A stretch of 64,000 bases of DNA, taken from an uncultured Azospirillum sp. (lineage in GTDB: Bacteria > Pseudomonadota > Alphaproteobacteria > RF32 > CAG-239). Shown here piece after piece: positions 57,591 to 64,000 of this stretch. The number at the start of each line of letters is the position of its first letter. Within the stretch, counting starts at the first letter, position 1. The notes beneath the pieces are model-generated. The model was given only the letters and a program-made list of their open reading frames with translations. It did not search any database and was not told the DNA's origin. A program made the translations under genes and the position numbers. The stretch is taken from positions 56,291-120,290 of the forward strand of contig UQAB01000003.1 in NCBI GenBank assembly GCA_900538765.1, in the 5' to 3' direction.

Positions 57591-58868
57591 TTATTTTTTC
57601 AAAATAGATTTACCGGCATATTCAGCCATATCGCCGAGTTCTTCTTCAATACGAATCAACTGATTATATTTAGCCATACGGTCTGTACGGGACATAGAAC
57701 CGGTTTTAATCTGGCCACAGTTTGTCGCAACAGCGATATCGGCAATGGTTGTGTCTTCTGTTTCGCCGGAGCGATGGGACAGAACGGCTGTATAACCATG
57801 ACGGTGAGCCAAATCAACGGCGCGCATTGTTTCTGTCAGCGTACCAATCTGGTTTACTTTAACCAAAATGGAGTTGGCAACGCCTTTTTCAATACCCATA
57901 GCCAAACGTTTCGGGTTAGTAACGAACAAATCGTCGCCGACCAACTGAACTTTTTTGCCCAGAGCTTCAGTCAACATAGCCCAACCTTCCCAGTCGTCTT
58001 CAGCCATACCGTCTTCAATGGAGAAAATCGGGAATTTTGCGCACAAATCTTTGTAGAATTCAACCATTTCTTTATTGGTGTAAGATTTGCCTTCGCCCTT
58101 CATTTCATATTTGCCGTTTTCATAGAATTCGGAAGAAGCGGCGTCCATAGCCAAAACAACGTCTTCACCCGGTTTGTAGCCGGCGCCTTTGATGGCTTCG
58201 ACAATGAAAGACAAAGCTTCTTCGGCAGATTTCAGGTTCGGAGCAAAACCGCCTTCGTCGCCGACATTGGTGTTGTGACCGGCAGCTTTCAGGTTCTTCT
58301 GCAAAGTGTGGAAAATTTCAGCGCCCATACGGATAGCTTCTTTAACGGAAGATGCGCCGACCGGCATAATCATGAATTCCTGAATGTCAATCGGGTTGTC
58401 AGCGTGCTTGCCGCCGTTGACGATGTTCATCATCGGAACCGGCAGAACACGAGCCATTGTGCCGCCCAGGTAGCGGTATAACGGCAAGTCGCATTCTTCG
58501 GCCTGAGCCTTGGCAACAGCCATGGAAACGGCCAAAATGGCGTTTGCGCCGAGCTTGCCTTTGTTTTCAGTGCCGTCGAGTTCAATCATAGCCTCGTCAA
58601 TTTCAATCTGGTCATCAGCTTCCAAGCCGGCCAAAGCATCATAAATAGCTTCGTTAACGTTGTTAACAGCCTTTTCTACGCCCTTGCCGCCAAAACGGCT
58701 TTTGTCGCCGTCACGAAGTTCAACGGCTTCATGCACGCCGGTAGAAGCGCCTGACGGAACGGCAGCGCGCCCGAAAGCGCCTGACTGCAAAACAACGTCT
58801 GCTTCAACAGTCGGATTGCCGCGGGAGTCAATAATTTCTCTGGCATGAATATCTACGATAGCACTCAT
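57591..58868 (-). CDS. eno: Enolase
   Basis: Enolase turns 2-phosphoglycerate into phosphoenolpyruvate. The 425-residue product has ARE-IIDSRGNPTVEADV at the start, the substrate loop GASTGVHEAVELRDGD, GGKHADNPIDIQEFM, and the catalytic and metal residues in VGDEGGFAPNL, SIEDGMAEDDWEGW, QLVGDDLFVTN and SHRSGETEDT. Codon use is highly biased. It is a single gene here; in many proteobacteria eno sits next to ftsB or pyrG, which is not so in this window. Confidence 0.98.
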   Translation of the reverse strand: MSAIVDIHAREIIDSRGNPTVEADVVLQSGAFGRAAVPSGASTGVHEAVELRDGDKSRFGGKGVEKAVNNVNEAIYDALAGLEADDQIEIDEAMIELDGTENKGKLGANAILAVSMAVAKAQAEECDLPLYRYLGGTMARVLPVPMMNIVNGGKHADNPIDIQEFMIMPVGASSVKEAIRMGAEIFHTLQKNLKAAGHNTNVGDEGGFAPNLKSAEEALSFIVEAIKGAGYKPGEDVVLAMDAASSEFYENGKYEMKGEGKSYTNKEMVEFYKDLCAKFPIFSIEDGMAEDDWEGWAMLTEALGKKVQLVGDDLFVTNPKRLAMGIEKGVANSILVKVNQIGTLTETMRAVDLAHRHGYTAVLSHRSGETEDTTIADIAVATNCGQIKTGSMSRTDRMAKYNQLIRIEEELGDMAEYAGKSILKK

Positions 58869-59083
58869 TTTTTTCTCCTAATATTATTACAAAATAAACT
58901 GCCTATAACTTCCTGCATTTTAATAAGAATGTCAAGTAAAGAAGTAATTTACCGGGCAGTTTCTTTAAGTTATAAACAATATTTTCCTCTCACCGGGCGT
59001 ATCGGAAAATACGGGATAATTTTTTATTGAAACTTTTGTGTAAACACGTTAAATTAGAAAAAAACAATTAAAGGAGCCCTCTG

Positions 59084-59548
59084 ATGTTTTCTGAAAAATG
59101 GCATAAAAGATTTATGGAAGTGGCAGAGCTGGTTGCAACCTGGTCAAAAGACCCCAGCACCAAAACCGGCGCGATAGTTGTCGGTCCCGACCGGGAAATC
59201 CGTGCTACCGGGTATAACGGTTTGGTTCGCGGCGTAGACGATAATAAACCGGAACGTTTGGAACGCCCGACAAAATACGATTTTTTTGAACACGCCGAAC
59301 GTAACGCGATTTACAATGCCTGCCTGACGGGAACGTCGCTTAAAGGCTGTGTTATGTATGCCACGCACGCGCCCTGTACCGACTGTGCCCGCGCCATAAT
59401 TCAGTCGGGAATTAAAATAGTTGTGACGCATGAAATCAAAATTGATAAAACCACGCCGCAGAATACCTGGCGCGACAAGCTGGATTTTTCCCGCCAGATG
59501 TTTGAAGAAGCCGGTGTCGAATATATAACGCTGCCCAAAGAAAATTAA
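59084..59548 (+). CDS. dCMP deaminase family protein
   Basis: The 154-residue product has the zinc-dependent cytidine/deoxycytidylate deaminase fold: KTGAIVVGPDREIRATGYNG, HAERNAIYNA (His plus catalytic Glu) and PCTDCARAIIQ. Deoxycytidylate deaminases turn dCMP into dUMP for thymidylate synthesis. The short length and sequence KWHKRFMEVAELVATWSKDPS fit ComEB-like enzymes. Substrate is inferred. Start follows AAGGAG. Confidence 0.88.
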   Translation: MFSEKWHKRFMEVAELVATWSKDPSTKTGAIVVGPDREIRATGYNGLVRGVDDNKPERLERPTKYDFFEHAERNAIYNACLTGTSLKGCVMYATHAPCTDCARAIIQSGIKIVVTHEIKIDKTTPQNTWRDKLDFSRQMFEEAGVEYITLPKEN

Positions 59549-59634
59549 AAAACAGGGCTTTAAATCTGCCGCAAGCTTCATATATTAGTAATAAATACAG
59601 TATGCAGTTTGATGATATGGAGTTATAAAATAGA

Positions 59635-60294
59635 ATGAAAGTGTTAATCGCTGAAGATCATGTACTGTTTCGGGATGCCTTGGCTAATCTGTTGAAGCAG
59701 ATTGATGCTGCCGTTTCGATAACCGGAGTGGCAAAATATTCAGAAGCCTTTGCGGAACTTGACAGCGGTAATGTCTTTGACTTGATTATCCTTGATTTGG
59801 ATTTGCCCGACAGAAATTGGGAAGACGGGTTGAACCGGCTTCGCGAGAAAAGCGGTGACACCAAAATAGTGGTTGTTACGGCCAGCGAAGACTGCCAGAC
59901 AATGCGCCGTTCCGTGGCTGCCGGTATTGTTGGCTATATTCCCAAAAGCCTTGATCCGAAAATTTTACACGGTGCAATCCAAATCATCATTGACGGCGGC
60001 ACATATATTCCGATTAATGCCGTCAACTGCCAGTCTAACGAGTATAAGAGTGCGGCGCCGGCGTCCGGCCGTAAAAATGATGACGGTTTGGCGCAAAGAA
60101 TGTTGACCAATCGCCAGCAGGAAGTCTTAAAATTGATTGCCGAAGGGAAGTCCAACAAACAGATTGCCTATGAAATGAATGTTTCGGAAGCAACGGTTAA
60201 GCTGCATATCAATGCTTTGCTGCGCACGCTGAATGTCAATAACCGGACACAGGCGGTTATCACTGCCCAAAAACTGGGAATTCTAATCAGTTAG
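59635..60294 (+). CDS. LuxR/NarL-type response regulator
   Basis: The 219-residue product has a receiver domain (MKVLIAEDHVLFRDAL, phospho-acceptor in LIILDLDLPD, GYIPKSLDP) and a LuxR-type HTH (LTNRQQEVLKLIAEGKSNKQ, VSEATVKLHINALLRTL). It binds DNA when phosphorylated. No sensor kinase is adjacent; the hybrid kinase at 31499 has its own receiver. Targets unknown. Confidence 0.92.
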   Translation: MKVLIAEDHVLFRDALANLLKQIDAAVSITGVAKYSEAFAELDSGNVFDLIILDLDLPDRNWEDGLNRLREKSGDTKIVVVTASEDCQTMRRSVAAGIVGYIPKSLDPKILHGAIQIIIDGGTYIPINAVNCQSNEYKSAAPASGRKNDDGLAQRMLTNRQQEVLKLIAEGKSNKQIAYEMNVSEATVKLHINALLRTLNVNNRTQAVITAQKLGILIS

Positions 60295-60315
60295 CGGTGA
60301 AAAATAATCTCAAAC

Positions 60316-60349
60316 AAAAAAAGGAACTGAAAAAATCAGTTCCTTTTTC
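60316..60349. terminator. Bidirectional terminator
   Basis: AAAAAGGAACTGA and TCAGTTCCTTTTT pair around AAAAA, between the regulator and clpX on the opposite strand. Confidence 0.85.
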
Positions 60350-60375
60350 AATATAGCCTGTCTGTATCTGGATTA

Positions 60376-61686
60376 TCAGGCCGTTTTCTCGCCGTCATGA
60401 CATTTGCAGTCATCATGAGCGCAGTCTTCCTTATCGCCTTTGATAAATTCCGGTTTTGCGCCGTTGTTAATAACATCCGCGTTAATGATAATCTCTTTGA
60501 CATCTTTCATGTCCGGAATATCATACATCAGTTCCAGCAGATTGCCTTCCATGATAGCTCTCAGGCCGCGGGCACCGGTTTTGCGCTCAATCGCCTGTTT
60601 GGCGATGGCAACCAGAGCATCATCGGTAATCGTCAGTTTGACGTTTTCCATTTCAAACAAGGTGACATACTGCTTAACCAAAGCATTTTTCGGCTCGGTC
60701 AAAACCTTAACCAAAGCTTCTTCGTTAAGGTCGTTTAGCGTCGCAATAATCGGCAAACGGCCGACAAACTCCGGAATCAAACCGTATTTTAACAGGTCTT
60801 CCGGCTGAACATCTTTCATAATCTCGCCGATTGTGCGGTCTTCGGGAGCTTCGACTTTGGCGCCAAACCCGATAGAAGTTTCATTGCCGCGGCTGGCAAT
60901 GATTTTTTCAATCCCGGCAAATGCACCGCCGCAGATAAACAGAATGTTGGTGGTGTCAACATGCAAAAATTCCTGCTGCGGATGCTTGCGCCCACCCTGA
61001 GGCGGAACATTGGCAATCGTGCCTTCAATGATTTTCAGCAGAGCCTGCTGAACGCCTTCGCCGGAAACGTCACGTGTAATGGACGGGCCGTCTGCTTTGC
61101 GGGTTATCTTGTCTATCTCGTCGATATAAACAATGCCGCGTTGCGCTTTTTCAATGTCATAATTGGCATTTTGCACCAGTTTCAGAATAATGTTTTCAAC
61201 GTCTTCGCCGACATAACCCGCTTCGGTCAGCGTTGTCGCGTCGGCAATGGCAAACGGGACGTCAAGGATTTTGGCCAAAGTCTGAGCCAGCAGGGTTTTA
61301 CCGCTTCCGGTCGACCCCATCAAAATGACATTGGACTTTTGAATATCAACATCCTTGTTTGTCTTTTTGCTGTTTAAGCGTTTATAGTGGTTGTACACGG
61401 CAACGGACAGCACTTTTTTGGCATAGTCCTGACCGATAACGTACTGGTCTAAAAATTCTTTTATCTTAGACGGGGTAGGGAGGTTTTCGGCACTGTTTCC
61501 GCCTTCTCCCGGTGCCATTTCGCTTAATTCGTCGGCAACAATGTTGATGCAGACTTCAATGCATTCGTCGCAAATATAAACGCCTCTGCCGGCTACCAGC
61601 TTTTTCACTTCATCCTGACTTTTGCCGCAGAATGAACAGTATAAAGTCTCGCCTTTGTCTTTGTTATTGTCTGTTGTATCACTCAT
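60376..61686 (-). CDS. clpX: ATP-dependent Clp protease, ATPase subunit ClpX
   Basis: ClpX unfolds tagged substrates and threads them into ClpP. The 436-residue product has the N-terminal zinc finger (CSFCGKSQDEVKKL, CDECIEVC), Walker A GSTGSGKTLLAQTLA, pore loop GYVGEDVEN, Walker B GIVYIDEIDKI, and an IGF-type ClpP-binding loop (IGFGAKVEAP). The C-terminal tail is unusual: a Cys/His/Asp-rich stretch (EDCAHDDCKCHDGEKTA) that could bind metal. It is downstream of clpP on the same strand (11 bp apart). Confidence 0.97.
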   Translation of the reverse strand: MSDTTDNNKDKGETLYCSFCGKSQDEVKKLVAGRGVYICDECIEVCINIVADELSEMAPGEGGNSAENLPTPSKIKEFLDQYVIGQDYAKKVLSVAVYNHYKRLNSKKTNKDVDIQKSNVILMGSTGSGKTLLAQTLAKILDVPFAIADATTLTEAGYVGEDVENIILKLVQNANYDIEKAQRGIVYIDEIDKITRKADGPSITRDVSGEGVQQALLKIIEGTIANVPPQGGRKHPQQEFLHVDTTNILFICGGAFAGIEKIIASRGNETSIGFGAKVEAPEDRTIGEIMKDVQPEDLLKYGLIPEFVGRLPIIATLNDLNEEALVKVLTEPKNALVKQYVTLFEMENVKLTITDDALVAIAKQAIERKTGARGLRAIMEGNLLELMYDIPDMKDVKEIIINADVINNGAKPEFIKGDKEDCAHDDCKCHDGEKTA

Positions 61687-61697
61687 TCTTCAATACC

Positions 61698-62327
61698 TTA
61701 TTTAGAAATTTCTGCGCGGTTGGCGACAATCTGGTCAATCAGCCCGAATTTCAGGGCTTCTTCGGGATTCATAAAATTATCTCTGTCCATGGCTTTTTCT
61801 ATGACAGCCAGTTTTTGTCCGGTATGCTTGACATATAAACCGTTCAGCATTCTTTTCATCTTCAGGATTTCGTTTGCCTGAATTTCAATATCGGAAGCCA
61901 TGCCTCTGGCACCGCCGCTGGGCTGGTGAATCATAATGCGGGCGTTCGGCAGGGAAAATCTTTTTCCGGCCGCGCCGCCTGTCAGCAGCAGGGAACCCAT
62001 GGAGCAGGCCTGCCCGATACACAGCGTGCTGACATCGCAGCGGATATACTGCATTGTGTCATACATCGCCATACCGGAAGTAACCACGCCGCCGGGAGAG
62101 TTAATATACATATAAATATCTTTTTTAGGATTTTCAGCTTCCAGAAACAGTAGCTGCGCGCATACCAAAGATGAAACTTCATCATTAACCTCGCCGCTCA
62201 GAAAAATAATTCTTTCCTTAAGCAGGCGTGAAAAAATATCAAAAGAACGTTCCCCGCGGGAAGTCTGTTCAATCACCATCGGCACCAGCGTATTGTCATA
62301 CACTTCCATAGCGCTTCTATATGTCAT
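61698..62327 (-). CDS. clpP: ATP-dependent Clp protease, proteolytic subunit ClpP
   Basis: The serine protease ClpP forms a 14-subunit barrel with ClpX. The 209-residue product has the catalytic triad in ACSMGSLLLTGG (Ser) and MIHQPSGG (His), and Asp in the FMNPEEALKFGLID region. AGAGGA precedes the ATG by about ten bases. clpP-clpX are co-transcribed. A trigger-factor gene, often found upstream, is absent; upstream lies instead a structured-leader/surface-protein unit read the other way. Confidence 0.97.
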   Translation of the reverse strand: MTYRSAMEVYDNTLVPMVIEQTSRGERSFDIFSRLLKERIIFLSGEVNDEVSSLVCAQLLFLEAENPKKDIYMYINSPGGVVTSGMAMYDTMQYIRCDVSTLCIGQACSMGSLLLTGGAAGKRFSLPNARIMIHQPSGGARGMASDIEIQANEILKMKRMLNGLYVKHTGQKLAVIEKAMDRDNFMNPEEALKFGLIDQIVANRAEISK

Positions 62328-62482
62328 TTTAAATCCATCCTCTTATTTATCAAAAAAAACGTAGCATTATACTAAAAGTAAATCCTTAACAAACCTTAAA
62401 CTTAACCCAAGGTAGCATATTAATCTCGGCGATACAATAGTTTTTTCAGTAAGAATAAGGATTGCTGAGAGAAAATAAAACA

Positions 62483-62511
62483 TTGCAACTATAATCTCTT
62501 CATGCTATGCT
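62483..62511 (+). promoter_or_regulatory. Promoter of leader copy B and the surface protein gene
   Basis: TTGCAA (62483-62488) and TATGCT (62506-62511) have a 17-bp spacer. Transcription would start near 62518, just before the first hairpin of the leader. Confidence 0.6.
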
Positions 62512-62517
62512 TAACCT

Positions 62518-62762
62518 TAAGCAGCGGAGTTTGCTGCTCAGGGCGTCGAAACCCTTTGTAAAGATAGTCGTTAAGCATATTTGCGACTTTAAATAAGGTT
62601 ATGCTGATATCTGTCCGGATATGTGCTAGGGGACGGATGTCGGCGTTATAAGGCTTTGCACGAAAGCGCTGAGCCGTTTATCTTTACACGGTTTCGAACA
62701 TCCGGCCCACTTTTTTATAAAAATGTGGGTTTTGTTTTAACCTTAAAACAAGGATGTTCAAC
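62518..62762 (+). promoter_or_regulatory. Structured leader RNA element, copy B
   Basis: Same architecture as copies A and C. First hairpin GCAGCG/TGCTGC (62521-62537). P1a is TCGAAACC (62546-62553) with GGTTTCGA (62690-62697), and P1b is GTAAAGATA (62558-62566) with TATCTTTAC (62679-62687); both differ in sequence from copy A but pair fully. Pseudoknot GTCG/CGAC (62567-62570, 62584-62587) crosses AGCATA/TATGCT (62574-62579, 62600-62605). GGCT/AGCC closes a hairpin at 62652-62675. CGGATGT (62634-62640) can pair with ACATCCG (62698-62704). The terminator-like stem CCCAC/GTGGG (62706-62729) is followed by TTTTGTTTT. GAACATCC (62696-62703) can instead pair with GGATGTTC (62752-62759) at the ribosome site of the next gene. 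Confidence 0.75.
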
Positions 62763-63782
62763 ATGAATATTAACTTTAAATTTTTATTCTTAGGGACGAG
62801 TCTGTCCTTAATTCCGAACTTAACCCATTCTCAATGCGTTGCCACAACAAGTTGCTCAGACCTCGGATATACCGAAACTTCCTGCCCCAACGGCAAGGGC
62901 ATAAAGTGTCCCTTCGGAAATACCTTTGCCTGCCCGGCAACAGACGAAAGTGTTTGTGATAAAAATGGTTTTAAATATGAGTGCAAGGGAAGTAATGAAA
63001 AAACCGGAGATTATGCTTGCAGTGGAAAATTTAATGCCTGCAAGTGTCAATCTGGATATACTTGGAAAAATGGTAAATGTTCGTCAGGAATGTCAGATTG
63101 TGTTGTTGGAGCTATTTATTATGCTGATGATACATGCAGTACAAACCTTATCGAAAATAAGTTTCCTCTCGGCGTTGTTGTCTATGCCGATGGAAAAGGG
63201 CATGGGCAGGTTATGGCTTTAAATTATTATAGGGGAGCGGATGGTAAGACAATTCACCAGCAATATTCCTTCCATGGTCAATCAGACAACTATATTCAGT
63301 CTGATACCAATATGACATGTTATGCTCAGGAGGCGCAAGCCAAAGCAGATTTAGCCAGCTGTTGGAATATGGATATGATGAACAATGCAATGGATGAAGT
63401 TATTGCTAAAAAGCATACCGAAGGAGATACTTGGGTTAATCGTTCTTACTTATTTACCCTGGTTAACGACGTAAATAGTTACAATGAACAGAAACCTTGG
63501 GGAAGAAAATGGTGTATTCCGTCCTTAGGCACTTATATTAAAATGGCAGATAAACTTGCCGTAATTAATAATGCAATGTATAAAGCTGGTGGAGAAATGG
63601 TTGATAGTCAGGCTGTGAGTACAGGGCTGTTGACGTCAACATGTAAGAATGTAAAGAATGATAACTACAGCACGGAATGGTGGACAGCTTCGCTTAGTCC
63701 GAGCTTTACCGCGGGCGGTTATTTTATTTTCAGTGCGGATAGCGCTGATTCTGGTTCTGTTCGCTTAGTTTTTGAATTCTGA
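62763..63782 (+). CDS. Secreted cysteine-rich FISUMP/DUF1566-like protein
   Basis: ATG 62763 has AAGGA eight bases upstream. The 339-residue product has a signal peptide (cleavage near THSQ, residue 22), a cysteine-rich region (about 23-120) with CPNGKGIKCPFGN and YTWKNGKC repeats, and a C-terminal FISUMP-like domain (GRKWCIPSLGTYIKMADK, TEWWTASLSP, GSVRLVFEF). The first 20 codons are almost identical to those of the gene at 54758, while the C-terminal parts have diverged, so the two share recent origin or gene conversion at the 5' end. Likely an exported surface protein that binds or displays something outside the cell; target unknown. Confidence 0.8.
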   Translation: MNINFKFLFLGTSLSLIPNLTHSQCVATTSCSDLGYTETSCPNGKGIKCPFGNTFACPATDESVCDKNGFKYECKGSNEKTGDYACSGKFNACKCQSGYTWKNGKCSSGMSDCVVGAIYYADDTCSTNLIENKFPLGVVVYADGKGHGQVMALNYYRGADGKTIHQQYSFHGQSDNYIQSDTNMTCYAQEAQAKADLASCWNMDMMNNAMDEVIAKKHTEGDTWVNRSYLFTLVNDVNSYNEQKPWGRKWCIPSLGTYIKMADKLAVINNAMYKAGGEMVDSQAVSTGLLTSTCKNVKNDNYSTEWWTASLSPSFTAGGYFIFSADSADSGSVRLVFEF

Positions 63783-63794
63783 TAAATCCAAAAG

Positions 63795-63828
63795 AAAGAT
63801 TGCTTCATAAAAGAGGCAATCTTTTTTA
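63795..63828 (+). terminator. Intrinsic terminator
   Basis: AAAGATTGC and GCAATCTTT pair around a 12-nt loop, followed by TTTTTT, 12 bp after the surface-protein gene. Confidence 0.8.
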
Positions 63829-63900
63829 TTTTCAGAAATAGTAGCTAAGAATACTAATTGTGTCTTTGTCATTTTTCTCTCTTCTTATTAAAATTAATGA

Positions 63901-63929
63901 TTGAACAGTAGAAATTTTTATGCTATAGT
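63901..63929 (+). promoter_or_regulatory. Promoter near the window end
   Basis: TTGAAC (63901-63906) and TATAGT (63924-63929) have a 17-bp spacer. The region 63829-63900 shows nothing else of note. It drives the gene starting at 63960. Confidence 0.7.
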
Positions 63930-63959
63930 ATCCTTGTGATGACAAGTGTGGAGGATACG

Positions 63960-64000
63960 ATGAAGAATATTTCCCAAGTAATATTACTGTCAACTTCGTG
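63960..64000 (+). CDS. Start of an unidentified gene, 3' end outside the window
   Basis: GTGGAGGA lies about six bases before ATG 63960. Only 13 codons are visible (MKNISQVILLSTS); the Lys followed by a hydrophobic run suggests the start of a signal peptide, hence an exported protein. Nothing more can be said. Confidence 0.6.
   Translation, partial: MKNISQVILLSTS

Overview
The window is a piece of chromosome from an alphaproteobacterium with moderately low G+C. The class call rests on a PopZ/DUF2497 pole-organising gene between tolC and valS, the order ffh-rpsP-rimM-trmD-rplS, a CckA-like hybrid histidine kinase, and FtsB, bactofilin and ClpXP of alphaproteobacterial type. A group-B-like [FeFe]-hydrogenase, glycogen phosphorylase, lower-glycolysis genes (gap, pgk, eno) and secreted cysteine-rich FISUMP/DUF1566-like proteins suggest a fermentative, host-associated (gut-type) lineage. 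No rRNA is present, so the exact taxon is inference.

Layout. 1-6235 is the end of an AT-rich integrative element at the 3' end of tRNA-Gln: a tyrosine integrase, a serine recombinase, a DUF3800 gene pair, and broken pieces of a hsdS/integrase locus of the kind that shuffles type I restriction specificity. 6236-14410 carries a HAD phosphatase, a single-chain glycyl-tRNA synthetase, the SRP/ribosome cluster ffh-rpsP-rimM-trmD-rplS, and an EamA transporter. 14599-19518 has tRNA-Thr, a MurD-family ligase, an MscS channel and an aspartate-semialdehyde-dehydrogenase-like protein without the catalytic cysteine. 19690-29817 is a surface-polysaccharide region: a structured leader or ncRNA, rfbF and rfbG for CDP-sugar synthesis, two short-chain epimerases, a flavin oxidoreductase, two family-2 glycosyltransferases, glf and ugd. 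29877-35360 has the hydrogenase, a hybrid kinase and two tandem EAL-like proteins. 35476-40674 holds ftsB, an M23 peptidase with a bactofilin, smpB, tadA, rluB and rsmD. 41147-62327 contains gap-pgk, a large unknown protein, glgP, tolC-popZ-valS, a zeta-toxin-like kinase, eno, a dCMP deaminase, a LuxR-type regulator and clpX/clpP.

The most unusual signal is a structured RNA element of about 225-245 nt that occurs three times, directly before three genes for exported proteins (41147-41372 minus, 54515-54757 plus, 62518-62762 plus). The copies differ in sequence, yet long-range helices are kept by compensatory changes, two interleaved (pseudoknot) pairings are preserved, and each ends in a covarying terminator-like hairpin with the U-tract TTTTGTTTT. 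In each copy one segment, (G)AACATCC, can pair either with an upstream GGATGT inside the fold or with the GGATGTT(C) that overlaps the Shine-Dalgarno of the downstream gene. That is the arrangement of a cis-acting switch. I do not recognise it as a known RNA family.
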